The translations under genes were made by a program, and so were the position numbers. The notes beneath the pieces were generated by a model. That model searched no databases, had not been told where the DNA came from, and saw only the letters and a list, made by a program, of their open reading frames with translations. DNA of 64,000 nucleotides, taken from assembly GCF_042680885.1 (NCBI RefSeq), contig NZ_JBHUEO010000005.1, positions 1-64,000 on the forward strand, given 5' to 3'. The stretch is from Siminovitchia sediminis. Its GTDB lineage: Bacteria; Bacillota; Bacilli; Bacillales; Bacillaceae_C. This document shows positions 1 to 8,195 of this stretch, in pieces (the stretch's first letter is position 1; each line of letters opens with the position of its first letter).

Positions 1-148
1 TAGGTTTTTGGGTGTGTAGTAACTTCAATTATCCTTAGAATTCAGGGGGTGGCAATTTTTTTGCTTATAAAGCCCGCTATAAAGACATTCTATAGCCTAT
101 TTAATATAAAAGTTTTGACAATACGCGATAGGAGAGGGGGGTGGAAAT

Positions 149-925
149 ATGGGAGTTATTTCTACAGATGAATGGTTGAAAGAAAGTTTTGACAGGCCAT
201 TGGAGTTATGTGAAAAATCTTATCCAAACGCGAAAAATCCTGCTCATTTTTACCAATATGCCAGAAAGTTTGGGATGTATAGGCCATCAAGAAAAACGTA
301 TGAACTTTTCCTGTCACTAAAAGAGCAAAAGGCATGGGACCATATTCAATCCTTTTATGATCACTATCGGGTTCTGTGGCAAGGGCCGGATGTGAAACTT
401 TATATTTTTCCTGTTGAACCGATTCATCCATTTATAACAGATTTTAAAGGACGCTCAGGGCTGACATTTCCGGATAGTATCTTTTTATTTCTTTCTCCGG
501 TCAAGGACGTAAAGTTATGGGAATCGCTTGTTGTTCACGAATACCATCATGCAGTAAGGATGAACCGTTTTCAAAAGGATCCGAAAGAGTATCATTTGCT
601 GGATTCTCTCGTTTTTGAAGGGCTGGCAGAACAGGCAGTAAGGAAGTATTGCGGCAAAAGTTATAACGCGGAATGGATGGACTCTTTTAGTCGGGACCAG
701 CTGCAGTTTTATTGGAAAAGGTTTTTTGAAAAGCACCTGTATGTCAAAAAAGATCATCCGCTGCATGATGATTTGTTATTTGGCGGAAAAAGAGGCCTGC
801 CTGCTATGACGGGATATGCAATAGGTTCTGAAATTGTTAAAGGCTATAAACCCTTAACTGTACTGAATTCTTTTGAACTTCCCTCTGAAAAATTTCTTTT
901 AGAAAGCAATGCTTTTCTCGATTAA
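149..925 (+). CDS. yjaZ: YjaZ-like DUF2268 putative zinc protease
   Basis: This 258-residue protein resembles Bacillus YjaZ, a DUF2268 family of predicted Zn-dependent proteases. A gluzincin-like HEYHH motif lies at residues 130-134 and is followed by EGLAE at about 157-161, the spacing expected for the two metal-binding histidines and a glutamate third ligand. No signal peptide or membrane segment is visible, so it is probably cytoplasmic. The ATG start follows a purine-rich AGGAGAGGGGGG ribosome site. Its length matches the family (about 260 residues), and the downstream yjbA-trpS order matches B. subtilis, although the appDFABC operon that separates them there is absent. The substrate is unknown; protease activity is inferred from the motif only. 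Confidence 0.85.
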   Translation: MGVISTDEWLKESFDRPLELCEKSYPNAKNPAHFYQYARKFGMYRPSRKTYELFLSLKEQKAWDHIQSFYDHYRVLWQGPDVKLYIFPVEPIHPFITDFKGRSGLTFPDSIFLFLSPVKDVKLWESLVVHEYHHAVRMNRFQKDPKEYHLLDSLVFEGLAEQAVRKYCGKSYNAEWMDSFSRDQLQFYWKRFFEKHLYVKKDHPLHDDLLFGGKRGLPAMTGYAIGSEIVKGYKPLTVLNSFELPSEKFLLESNAFLD

Positions 926-1048
926 ACCTGGCAGGCATCCAATCAAACGGGTCCCTGCTTTCTTTCTGTCATGAGACGACCCCTCTTGAATATATTTATA
1001 GTAGACAAGCCTGAAAAGAAGTGAGTATTTGTTAACCGGGGGAACGCC

Positions 1049-1273
1049 ATGCTGTTTAGAGCCGCCGTTTATTTAATTGGATTTGGACTGGCAATGGTTG
1101 GCGGGATCAATATCATCGCCTACTTAAACCTCTTGCCAATGGGGTATAGTTACTCGCAATATTTGATGTTTATAGGCAGGCGTCCTGAATGCTACTTATT
1201 TCCTGCCGGTCTCATCATTATCTGGTTTTCCATCTATGGTTTTCACTCCGGAGACGATCCTCCTTCCCGATGA
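1049..1273 (+). CDS. Small two-helix membrane protein, unknown function
   Basis: A 74-residue hydrophobic protein with two likely transmembrane helices at about residues 5-27 and 46-64, joined by a short polar stretch containing a cysteine. The ATG is preceded by a GGGGGAA ribosome site. I do not recognise a named family. It stands alone between the yjaZ-like gene and yjbA. No catalytic motif is visible. The hydrophobicity pattern and ribosome site support a real gene. Confidence 0.6.
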   Translation: MLFRAAVYLIGFGLAMVGGINIIAYLNLLPMGYSYSQYLMFIGRRPECYLFPAGLIIIWFSIYGFHSGDDPPSR

Positions 1274-1347
1274 TGGATTTACAGGAATAAATTAACTCCA
1301 GCCTGCCCATACTGAAAAACAAATAGTTATGAAGTGAGGGGTTAAGG

Positions 1348-2097
1348 ATGCTATATCTTCATGATGTATGGGTCAACTGGTTTGAAGGGGAAGAAAATGG
1401 ATACAACGTTTGTCATTTTCATGAGTGGAGAAGAGGAGAAGATGTGATTGAGCTTCTTGATCAGGTACCACTTTTGTACATCGAGCATCAGTTATTTGAT
1501 ATGATTGAAAACGATATGACAGATCTCCCCCAAGAATTGTTAAATGACATTTGCAAAAAGGCTTATTTACGAAAAAACCATGAACGGATCGCATTGGAAT
1601 ATTGTTTCGTCGTTACAGATGGACAAGGGATCATGGCAGTGGATACGATGGGATATTCGATACCGCTTAGAAAAAGCAGGCTTATTCCCCGCCAGGAGCA
1701 GCTTGTTTTTGAGATGATTGAGGGAAATGAACAGGTAAAGTATATATTCAATCAGGAAAACAGGAAAAAAGAATATCACATTTTATCACCTGACCCAGTC
1801 TTAATGCGAGGCTTGACAAGAAGAGAACGCCATTTAAAGCAACTTCTTTTTATGGCGCTGGACCAGCTTTTTCACTCGAAAAATACGGCAGAAATCAGGT
1901 ATTGGTATACAGAATGGGCTCCTCATTTGTATTCGGATATCCAAATGATGGACTTTGACAGCGTTTGGAACCATTTATATGAAGAAATAAAATATGGCTG
2001 GTCGGAAAAACATCAATTAATATGTGAGAATATGGTAAAAGGCCAGCCGTTTTTTGAAAAACTCTGGGAAATGGAGTATGATTCAAAGGTCAATTAA
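1348..2097 (+). CDS. yjbA: YjbA, DUF3603 family protein
   Basis: This 249-residue soluble protein matches my recollection of Bacillus YjbA (DUF3603), which lies immediately before trpS in B. subtilis as it does here. It is rich in acidic and aromatic residues and has no signal peptide or membrane helix. The ATG lies 3' of a GTGAGGGG ribosome site. It converges on trpS, with a shared bidirectional terminator between the two stop codons. Function is unknown. Confidence 0.85.
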   Translation: MLYLHDVWVNWFEGEENGYNVCHFHEWRRGEDVIELLDQVPLLYIEHQLFDMIENDMTDLPQELLNDICKKAYLRKNHERIALEYCFVVTDGQGIMAVDTMGYSIPLRKSRLIPRQEQLVFEMIEGNEQVKYIFNQENRKKEYHILSPDPVLMRGLTRRERHLKQLLFMALDQLFHSKNTAEIRYWYTEWAPHLYSDIQMMDFDSVWNHLYEEIKYGWSEKHQLICENMVKGQPFFEKLWEMEYDSKVN

Positions 2098-2131
2098 AAA
2101 TTCCCCTTTTCAAAAGGGGAATTTTTTTTAG
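2096..2131. terminator. Bidirectional terminator between yjbA and trpS
   Basis: A perfect inverted repeat, AATTCCCCTTTT and AAAAGGGGAATT separated by one base, is flanked by A and T runs. It would end both yjbA (+) and trpS (-) transcripts. Confidence 0.9.
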
Positions 2132-2148
2132 ATTGACCTTCACAAATA

Positions 2149-3138
2149 TTATGATCTTTTTCTGCCAAGTCCCATGGCATTTTCCATTTTTTTGAGCATC
2201 CGATTGGCTTTTTTACTTGCTTTTTCGGCACCTTCATCCAAAATGTCATCGAGCTCTTTGGAATCAACCAACTGGTAATATCTTTCCTGAATGGGACTCA
2301 AAGCTTTTACAACGACTTCTGCCAAATCTGCCTTGAAATCTCCGTATCCTTTTCCATCATATTCCTTTTCAAGCTCCTCAATGGACTTGCCCCCGAGGAT
2401 GGAATAAATCGAGAGAAGATTAGAGACACCAGGCTTTTGATCCCGGTTAAACTTGATGATACCCTCAGAGTCTGTAACTGCGCTTTTTATCTTCTTCTCA
2501 ATTTGCTTAGGTGTGTCAAGCAAGGTGATAAATGCCTTTTGATTGGAATCAGATTTACTCATTTTTTTCGTCGGTTCCTGCAGAGACATAATTCTGGCAC
2601 CGACTTTAGGGATTCTGGCTTCCGGAATGGTAAAAATATCATTGTATTTTCGATTAAATCTTTCTGCAAGGTCCCGGGTAAGTTCCAAGTGCTGTTTCTG
2701 GTCTTCGCCAACGGGAACCATATCTGTATCATATAAAAGAATATCTGCGGCCATTAAAGGCGGATACGTTAACAGTCCTGCAGAAACAGCTTCTTTCCCC
2801 TGGGATTTATCCTTAAACTGTGTCATCCTTTCAAGTTCTCCGATATAAGCGATACATTGAAGCATCCAACTGGCCTGGGCATGTGCCGGGACTTCAGATT
2901 GGATAAATAGAGTGGCTTTCTTTGGGTCCAGACCTGCAGCTACATATAACGCGGCCAGGCCCTTTATATTTTTGCGGAGTTCCAGCCGGTCCTGCGGGAC
3001 TGTGATGGCATGCTGGTCAACAACGCAAAAATAGCAGTCATAATCCTCCTGTAACTCAATAAATTGTTTGATGGCTCCTACATAGTTTCCCAGTGTAATC
3101 ACACCACTGGGCTGAATACCAGAAAAAATTGTTTCCAT
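2149..3138 (-). CDS. trpS: Tryptophanyl-tRNA synthetase TrpS
   Basis: Class I aminoacyl-tRNA synthetase that charges tRNA-Trp. The protein opens with the family-typical N-terminus METIFSGIQPSG, with a HIGH-equivalent TLGN at about residues 15-18. The catalytic lysine loop KMSKS lies at 192-196, and PVGEDQKQH at about 142-150 is also characteristic. The open frame extends 19 codons further upstream, but the internal ATG at 3136-3138 gives the normal length of 329 residues and has AGGAGG 9 nt upstream. The gene has a long structured leader with its own sigma-A promoter and a terminator-like hairpin, so it is probably regulated by attenuation. Confidence 0.98.
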   Translation of the reverse strand: METIFSGIQPSGVITLGNYVGAIKQFIELQEDYDCYFCVVDQHAITVPQDRLELRKNIKGLAALYVAAGLDPKKATLFIQSEVPAHAQASWMLQCIAYIGELERMTQFKDKSQGKEAVSAGLLTYPPLMAADILLYDTDMVPVGEDQKQHLELTRDLAERFNRKYNDIFTIPEARIPKVGARIMSLQEPTKKMSKSDSNQKAFITLLDTPKQIEKKIKSAVTDSEGIIKFNRDQKPGVSNLLSIYSILGGKSIEELEKEYDGKGYGDFKADLAEVVVKALSPIQERYYQLVDSKELDDILDEGAEKASKKANRMLKKMENAMGLGRKRS

Positions 3139-3263
3139 ATGATGAATCCTCCTACAGTATTGGGCGCAAAGCTTTTGTCGAGCTTTACAAAGCACCTATA
3201 AATGTTTGGTCATCGCGGCCAAGCCCCAACGGTCCAACGTTCCATAAAACCTTCAGGTGGAAA

Positions 3264-3303
3264 AAACCATTCGTCCCGGGCAAACCTGTGACGAATGGTT
3301 AAA
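3264..3303 (-). terminator. Attenuator-like hairpin in the trpS leader
   Basis: On the minus strand, AACCATTCGTC pairs with GACGAATGGTT around a GC-rich loop and is followed by a run of six T. It lies about 65 nt downstream of the predicted trpS start site and about 125 nt upstream of the trpS ATG, and no other minus-strand gene reads into it. A flanking pair, CGGTCCAA(A)C at 3313-3304 and GTTGGACCG at 3238-3230, can close an outer stem around it. I could not identify a canonical T-box sequence, so the mechanism is open. Confidence 0.7.
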
Positions 3304-3376
3304 GTTTGGACCGCCGAAGTAATTTTTTGGTGAAATATGTAAAAATACTGAACTATACTGCTTAATCTATGACATC

Positions 3377-3405
3377 ATTATAAAGGTTAAACGCTTGACA
3401 ATCAA
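3377..3405 (-). promoter_or_regulatory. Sigma-A promoter of trpS
   Basis: On the minus strand, TTGATT (-35, 3405-3400) and TATAAT (-10, 3382-3377) are separated by 17 nt. The predicted transcript starts near 3370 and has a leader of about 230 nt. Confidence 0.75.
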
Positions 3406-3543
3406 GCAACTGCAGTGTTTCCCGGGCTTTTGGTATAAACGGGCAGTAAAAACAATCGTTTCTTTATCAAGCAAATATTGCTAAAATAGGTATGAATTAA
3501 CGTACGGAGCATAAGGGCTTTTTACAAAAGGAGAGAACTAGTT

Positions 3544-4749
3544 TTGACTTTTAGAAAATTATTGGCCGTTGCCGGGGTGATGGGGATAATGTCATTAACC
3601 GCCCATCCGGTATTGGCTGAGGAAAACCTTTCCGTCCACTCTCATTCTGCAAGAGAAAGTGCAATGGCTTTGAAACCATTGCCCGTAGACTCGCCTCGTT
3701 TTGTATACGATTCAGGCCTGAATTTCGAGTACCCAGATGCGGTTAGAGGAATTTATGTAACCGGACATTCAGCTGGAGGAAGCAGGTTTGATGAACTGAT
3801 GGACTTGGTTGATTCAACAGATTTAAATGCCATGGTCATCGATGTGAAAGATGACTGGGGTAACGTGACGTTTAAAGGTAAACAGGATTCTTCCTTTGCA
3901 GAAATTGGGAAAAGTTACATTCAGGATCCCAGGGCCTTGCTTGAAAAAATGGAAGAGAAACAAGTTTATCCTATTGCTAGAGTAGTAGTTTTCAAAGATT
4001 CCATTCTTGCAAAAGAAGAACCGGAGCTTTCTTTTAAGGATGACGGTAAAGTGTGGGCCAATGGGCGAGGAGAATCTTTCGTCAATCCATTTTTAAAGGA
4101 AGTATGGGATTACAACGTAAATATAGCCATAGAAGCAGCGAAGCTGGGTTTCCAAGAAATTCAATTTGATTATGTACGGTTTCCTGAAGGATTTGAAAAT
4201 CGTGACGATCAATTGGAATACGGAATGGGCGAGTATAAAGATTTGGAAGAGGATAATGTACAAAAAAGGGTACATGCTGTGACTGACTTTGTTGCCTATG
4301 CACGCGAAAAATTAAAACCTTACGGAGTCAAAGTATCTGTCGACATATTTGGTTATACGGCTACGCTTCCCGAAGCTCCCGGGATCGGACAAAACTTCAG
4401 CAAAATCTCGGAGAACGTAGATGTCATATCCTCCATGATCTATCCAAGCCACTGGACTGGCTACTTTGGTATTGAAAAACCGGATTTGGAACCTTATAAG
4501 CTTGTCCGCGAATATGCGAAAGTGGAAAACAAGAAGCTGGCTGAATTAAAAGATCCGCCTATTTCCAGGCCTTGGCTTCAGGATTTCACTGCCTCTTACT
4601 TGGGGAGCGGTAACTACCAGGTATATGGAAAAGCTGAAGTAGAAGCACAAATCAAAGCACTCCATGACTCGGGCATACACGAGTATTTGCTTTGGAACGC
4701 CGGAAACACATACTCCAAAGGAGTAGACTATACGCCGGACAAAGAATAA
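3544..4749 (+). CDS. Secreted putative glycoside hydrolase (DUF4015)
   Basis: A 401-residue protein beginning with TTG, preceded by an AAAGGAGAG site. The first 25 residues form a signal peptide (basic MTFRK, hydrophobic core, VLA cleavage site), so it is exported. The remainder resembles the DUF4015 / GHL13-like TIM-barrel family, with GIYVTGHSAG near the start, conserved MVIDVKDDWG, FDYVRFPEG and SMIYPSHW segments, and a C-terminal LWNAGNTY. The acidic residues of VIDVKDD and FDYVRFPE are candidate catalytic residues. The substrate is unknown, though cell-surface or exopolymer carbohydrate is plausible. It is monocistronic, with a weak terminator-like hairpin downstream. Confidence 0.85.
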   Translation: MTFRKLLAVAGVMGIMSLTAHPVLAEENLSVHSHSARESAMALKPLPVDSPRFVYDSGLNFEYPDAVRGIYVTGHSAGGSRFDELMDLVDSTDLNAMVIDVKDDWGNVTFKGKQDSSFAEIGKSYIQDPRALLEKMEEKQVYPIARVVVFKDSILAKEEPELSFKDDGKVWANGRGESFVNPFLKEVWDYNVNIAIEAAKLGFQEIQFDYVRFPEGFENRDDQLEYGMGEYKDLEEDNVQKRVHAVTDFVAYAREKLKPYGVKVSVDIFGYTATLPEAPGIGQNFSKISENVDVISSMIYPSHWTGYFGIEKPDLEPYKLVREYAKVENKKLAELKDPPISRPWLQDFTASYLGSGNYQVYGKAEVEAQIKALHDSGIHEYLLWNAGNTYSKGVDYTPDKE

Positions 4750-4806
4750 GATGCGTTTATGCATGGAAATGTTTTGACTGGATACAGTAAGAAATAGAAA
4801 AAATGT

Positions 4807-4830
4807 AAGGAGGGTGTTTTAACCCTCTTT
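4807..4830 (+). terminator. Weak terminator after the glycosidase gene
   Basis: GGAGGGT pairs with ACCCTCT around a short loop, followed by a short T run. The stem is modest and the assignment is tentative. Confidence 0.45.
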
Positions 4831-4913
4831 AAAAGGGTAAAATATAGCAGAAGATCTATTGTAACAGTTCCTTTGAAAGGAGGAATACAGATCGTAAAAA
4901 TTCCAAAAATAAC

Positions 4914-4942
4914 TATTCAATCAGCCGAAAATAGTGTATAAT
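4914..4942 (+). promoter_or_regulatory. Probable promoter of spx
   Basis: A perfect TATAAT at 4937-4942 with a weak -35 (TATTCA, 17-nt spacer) lies about 110 nt upstream of spx in an AT-rich leader. The -35 is poor, so extra activators or additional promoters, as known for B. subtilis spx, would be expected. Confidence 0.45.
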
Positions 4943-5051
4943 ACATAATAGAAAGTGTTTAATAATAATCATTTTAAATAACTATTTTTTTATATATGTA
5001 TTCACAAAGTTCTTTACAGAATTTAAATATAAAATGGGAGTGTTTCATTAT

Positions 5052-5447
5052 ATGGTCACATTATACACTTCACCAAGCTGCACATCATGCAGAAAAGCTA
5101 GAACATGGCTGGAAGAACAGAATATACCATACAAAGAACGCAACATCTTTTCCGAGCCATTAACCCTAGAAGAAATTAAAGAAATTTTAAGGATGACGGA
5201 GGACGGAACAGACGAAATAATTTCAACGCGTTCAAAAGTATTCCAAAAGCTGAATATCGATTTGGACTCCCTTCCGCTTCAGCAACTGTTTGATATTATT
5301 CAGAAGAATCCGGGACTGCTTCGCCGGCCGATTATTCTCGATGAAAAACGTCTGCAGGTAGGTTATAATGAGGATGAAATCAGACGTTTCTTACCGCGGA
5401 AAGTCAGAACGTATCAGCTTCGCGAAGCTCAAAAGATGGTCAATTAA
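5052..5447 (+). CDS. spx: Transcriptional regulator Spx
   Basis: Spx is an ArsC-like protein that binds the RNA polymerase alpha C-terminal domain and reprogrammes transcription under thiol and disulfide stress. The first residues MVTLYTSPSCTSC carry the redox switch Cys10-x-x-Cys13, and RSKVFQKLN and RRPIILDEKRLQVGYNEDE are near identical to B. subtilis Spx. The frame is open six codons upstream, but the internal ATG at 5052 gives the canonical 131 residues. The C-terminus matches the region recognised by ClpXP. Its proteolysis adaptor YjbH is encoded 8 kb downstream and MecA is the next gene. Confidence 0.97.
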   Translation: MVTLYTSPSCTSCRKARTWLEEQNIPYKERNIFSEPLTLEEIKEILRMTEDGTDEIISTRSKVFQKLNIDLDSLPLQQLFDIIQKNPGLLRRPIILDEKRLQVGYNEDEIRRFLPRKVRTYQLREAQKMVN

Positions 5448-5460
5448 ATTGATGCCTTTA

Positions 5461-5503
5461 AAAACCTTCATGCTCTGGATCAGATGTATGGAGGTTTTTT
5501 TGC
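5461..5503 (+). terminator. Terminator after spx
   Basis: AAAACCTTCAT pairs with ATGGAGGTTTT (one G-T wobble) around an 18-nt loop and is followed by T7. Confidence 0.8.
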
Positions 5504-5816
5504 TAAATACAAAAAAGACCATTTATGGTTTAAAGATCAAATGGCATTTAGCCGGCTTAGCTATTTTAACGGTGTTCAGTTGAATTTTTTGAAAAATCCC
5601 TTGATTTTACTGCATATATTAGTTACGATAGGCGCAACATTGTTGATAGGCATATGATGGTTTATGAAATGGGGATAAATAATGTTTCCCTTTTTGCGCG
5701 GTTTATCATAAAATAAGGAGTACAAGGGGAAGAAAAATAATCATTTATACTTTGCACCTTGCCGGGATAATTATCCCTTCAACACGCCACCCTACAAAAG
5801 AAGGGAGAGTTGTTTT
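5504..5816 (+). other. Spx-mecA intergenic region, no gene seen
   Basis: B. subtilis has yjbE (TerC family) between spx and mecA. Here there are only about 310 bp with no ORF of convincing start or composition. The segment upstream of mecA is AT-rich and probably holds its promoter, but I could not place -35 and -10 boxes with confidence. Confidence 0.5.
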
Positions 5817-6476
5817 GTGGAGATCGAGCGTATTAACGAAAATACAGTAAAATTTTACATTTCGTATGTCGATATAGAAGAAAGAGGCTTTGACCGTGAA
5901 GAAATTTGGTACAGCCGCGAAAAAAGTGAAGAGCTCTTTTGGGAAATGATGGACGAAATTCATCATGAAGAAGAATTTGTGCCGGAAGGTCCGCTGTGGA
6001 TTCAAGTTCAGGCACTTGACAAAGGCCTGGAAGTGTTGGTCACTAAAGCGCAATTGTCCAAAGATGGACAAAGGTTTGAATTGCCGATCCCTGACGAAAG
6101 GCTGAAAGATCTTCCAATAGATGAAAGAATTGAGGAATTTCTTGACAATCATCTTCAGTTTAACCATGATGAAAGACAAGAAGATGACTTGCTTGAATTT
6201 GTCTTGTTGTTTAATGATTTTGAAGATATCCTTGATCTTTCTAAAAGGCAGGGCCTGGATGAGATCCACACGAAGCTTTTCTCGTATGAAAACAAATATT
6301 ATTTATACGTGAAATTCATGGATGATTTTTCAGACGAAGACCAAATGGAAGATGTATTAAGCATTCTTCTGGAATACGGCCATGAATCCTCTTTGACCAT
6401 TCACCGTCTGGAGGAGTATGGGAAAACAATTATTGACCAGGACGTGTTCCACACATTAAGTGAATACTTCGCTTAA
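5817..6476 (+). CDS. mecA: Adaptor protein MecA
   Basis: MecA is the adaptor that delivers ComK and other clients to the ClpC ATPase and helps assemble the ClpCP protease. The 219-residue protein starts MEIERINENTVKFYIS, the diagnostic MecA N-terminus that binds substrate. It has the acidic middle linker (about residues 95-130) and the C-terminal ClpC-binding domain containing FEDILDLS and YLYVKF motifs. The start is GTG with a GGGAGAG ribosome site. Its length equals that of B. subtilis MecA. It is monocistronic, with its own terminator. Confidence 0.97.
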   Translation: MEIERINENTVKFYISYVDIEERGFDREEIWYSREKSEELFWEMMDEIHHEEEFVPEGPLWIQVQALDKGLEVLVTKAQLSKDGQRFELPIPDERLKDLPIDERIEEFLDNHLQFNHDERQEDDLLEFVLLFNDFEDILDLSKRQGLDEIHTKLFSYENKYYLYVKFMDDFSDEDQMEDVLSILLEYGHESSLTIHRLEEYGKTIIDQDVFHTLSEYFA

Positions 6477-6508
6477 AAAAACCGATTTCTTATGGAATCG
6501 GTTTTTTT
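6475..6508 (+). terminator. Terminator after mecA
   Basis: AAAAAACCGATT pairs with AATCGGTTTTTT around an 8-nt loop and is followed by T7. Confidence 0.9.
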
Positions 6509-6812
6509 ATGTTTCAGTGGGTTTGTCAAACGATATAGGTATGATTTTGTGTAAAATCCAGTTCCGATCGACAAAATGCCCTGGTAAGCCCTGTACATAA
6601 AGCACTGGTGTATACGATGCTGCATATAGCACCGGCCATGCTCGGGTGGTCCACCCTGTACAGCTGGTTTGTGTCCTGGATAGCTATAGGATGAACCCAA
6701 TCGAGTAGTGGAGTGTGAAAAATGAAAAGCGAAAAGCAAAGCCCGCAGATCAATTCAATCAAGATGTAGAAATCCGAAGACAAAACTTAAAAAGGAAGTT
6801 GAAAGCAGTGGG
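6509..6812. other. Gap between mecA and DUF6944-like gene
   Basis: Open frames on both strands here are short and mutually overlapping, and none has a ribosome site. A 15-codon frame starting with ATG at 6722 ends at 6769, close to and out of frame with the next gene. It could be a decayed or frameshifted N-terminus. Nothing else is supported. Confidence 0.35.
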
Positions 6813-7130
6813 TTGGCTTCAGGTGGTGGGTCAGGTAGTGAAGCAAATTTACTTTCTCAGCTTTATTCAATAAGTGACAACCCTGCTGAATCCTTAGGAG
6901 AAAAAACGTTGCTGACAGGAACGTGGATACAGGCAGCCGGGCAAGTTCTAGAGGCGCTGGGAGTACCTAAAGAAGTTGCAAAAGACAATATTGAAATAAT
7001 CATTGATGGACAGAGACTCGCCATAACAGGAGACATCTTACAGGGTGCCGGTGCTTTAATTGCAGCTGCTGGTGGAACTGAAGTATTTTATGAGGAGTAT
7101 ACTACGAATGTACCAGACTTTATACCTTAA
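6813..7130 (+). CDS. Small DUF6944-like repetitive protein
   Basis: A 105-residue protein with a Gly/Ser-rich start followed by two short matching segments, TWIQAAGQVLEALG at about 46-59 and GDILQGAGALIAAAGG at about 74-89. This arrangement recalls the DUF6944 family of small Bacillus proteins, which repeat a WIQA-G-(V/L)-x-A-G motif. No start is strong: the listed TTG has an AAGGAAG sequence about 15 nt upstream, and the upstream 15-codon frame at 6722 suggests a frameshift or a different start. No function is known to me. It lies in a segment absent between mecA and coiA in B. subtilis. Confidence 0.55.
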   Translation: MASGGGSGSEANLLSQLYSISDNPAESLGEKTLLTGTWIQAAGQVLEALGVPKEVAKDNIEIIIDGQRLAITGDILQGAGALIAAAGGTEVFYEEYTTNVPDFIP

Positions 7131-7342
7131 GGAAGGATCTATTCCAGTACATTTTTTTCCATTAATAATAAAGGCAGCCCCCGCTGACAGAACATATTTT
7201 TGTCTACCGCTGCCATAGGAATTGCGTGGGTCCAAGCGTGCAATCAGCATTATTGGATGAGCAAAAACAAAATGGTCATATTACAAGATCGGGGAGAGGG
7301 TTCCTCGCTCTGTTTTCTGGTTCCTGGAATGTGATTTAAAAG
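7131..7342. other. Short intergenic region, nothing recognised
   Basis: About 210 bp between convergent genes. Neither a clear terminator with a T run nor an ORF was found. Confidence 0.4.
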
Positions 7343-8068
7343 TCACAGCAGTTGTACAAGTTGGGTTCTGTTTCGGACATTATATTTTTGATAAATATTT
7401 TGCAGATGCTTTTTAACTGTATTGGCAGATATGAATAGCCGATCGGCAATCCCTTGATTTGTGTATCCCTCTTTTACTAATTTGGCCACTTCGGCTTCGC
7501 GTTTTGACAGAAGAGGATAGATATGATCCAGTCTTAACTGATGAAGTAAACAAGAGGTGATGATATCGGACAAATACTGAAGGCGCAGGCAATCCTTTTT
7601 AGAAAAGGGTCTTTTGCCTATTTTTTGTGGAATTCTAATTATACCAATCATCGTACCTTTATAGGTTAATGCCAGTACCAACTCATCGAAATATCCATAA
7701 GAGTCCATAAATTGATAGTAGGGGGACTGTAAATATAATTCAGTATCAATTATATCCGCTAATCGAATAGCTTTTTTCCTTTGATAAAGGTCAAAGTTTT
7801 TTTGGGGGTGCAAAAAGTCGTATTGATAATATTTCTCCTGATAATCAAAAAGGGCTTGTTCACATAGAAGATAAGCTTCAGGATCCTGTAAATGACCAGA
7901 TCTGTCGACATGCCAAAAGATTGCTTCATCATAACCAAAATATACAGAAAGGTTTTCCAGAATGGCTGTACGAATGCTGCATGCAGGCTTTGCAATTTGA
8001 GCTGAAAATTGTAGCATCTGCTCGTATTCAGCAATCGTTAGGATCATACTTACCGCCAGCTCCTTCAC
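7343..8068 (-). CDS. LuxR-family transcriptional regulator
   Basis: A 241-residue regulator. The C-terminal 60 residues form a typical LuxR/GerE helix-turn-helix, with LSKREAEVAKLVKEG at about 186-200, then IADRLFISANTVKKHL and NRTQLVQLL. The N-terminal 170 residues look like a GAF-type sensory domain, without the Asp pocket of a response-regulator receiver, so a small-molecule input is more likely than phosphorylation. It is transcribed divergently from the neighbouring deacetylase-family gene with 127 bp between the two starts, which suggests that it controls that gene. Both genes are absent from this position in B. subtilis. The ligand is unknown. Confidence 0.85.
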   Translation of the reverse strand: MKELAVSMILTIAEYEQMLQFSAQIAKPACSIRTAILENLSVYFGYDEAIFWHVDRSGHLQDPEAYLLCEQALFDYQEKYYQYDFLHPQKNFDLYQRKKAIRLADIIDTELYLQSPYYQFMDSYGYFDELVLALTYKGTMIGIIRIPQKIGKRPFSKKDCLRLQYLSDIITSCLLHQLRLDHIYPLLSKREAEVAKLVKEGYTNQGIADRLFISANTVKKHLQNIYQKYNVRNRTQLVQLL

Positions 8069-8195
8069 TTTTATAGTAGTTTCAATTCTATTAAACTATT
8101 GTAAAAATTACAAAAAATAATACTTTTGGGTAATAGTAAACGTGGAAATTATACCTTTTAATAAAAGATGACTAATGGATTTGGAGGGGATCAAT

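Noticed and set aside
3139..3370. T-box riboswitch for trpS
   Set aside because: The terminator is too close to the transcription start and no clear T-box core or specifier domain could be read. Kept as an open finding, not as a T-box call.
5745..6269. 174-codon minus-strand ORF across mecA
   Set aside because: It is the antisense shadow of mecA, whose protein matches its family from end to end.
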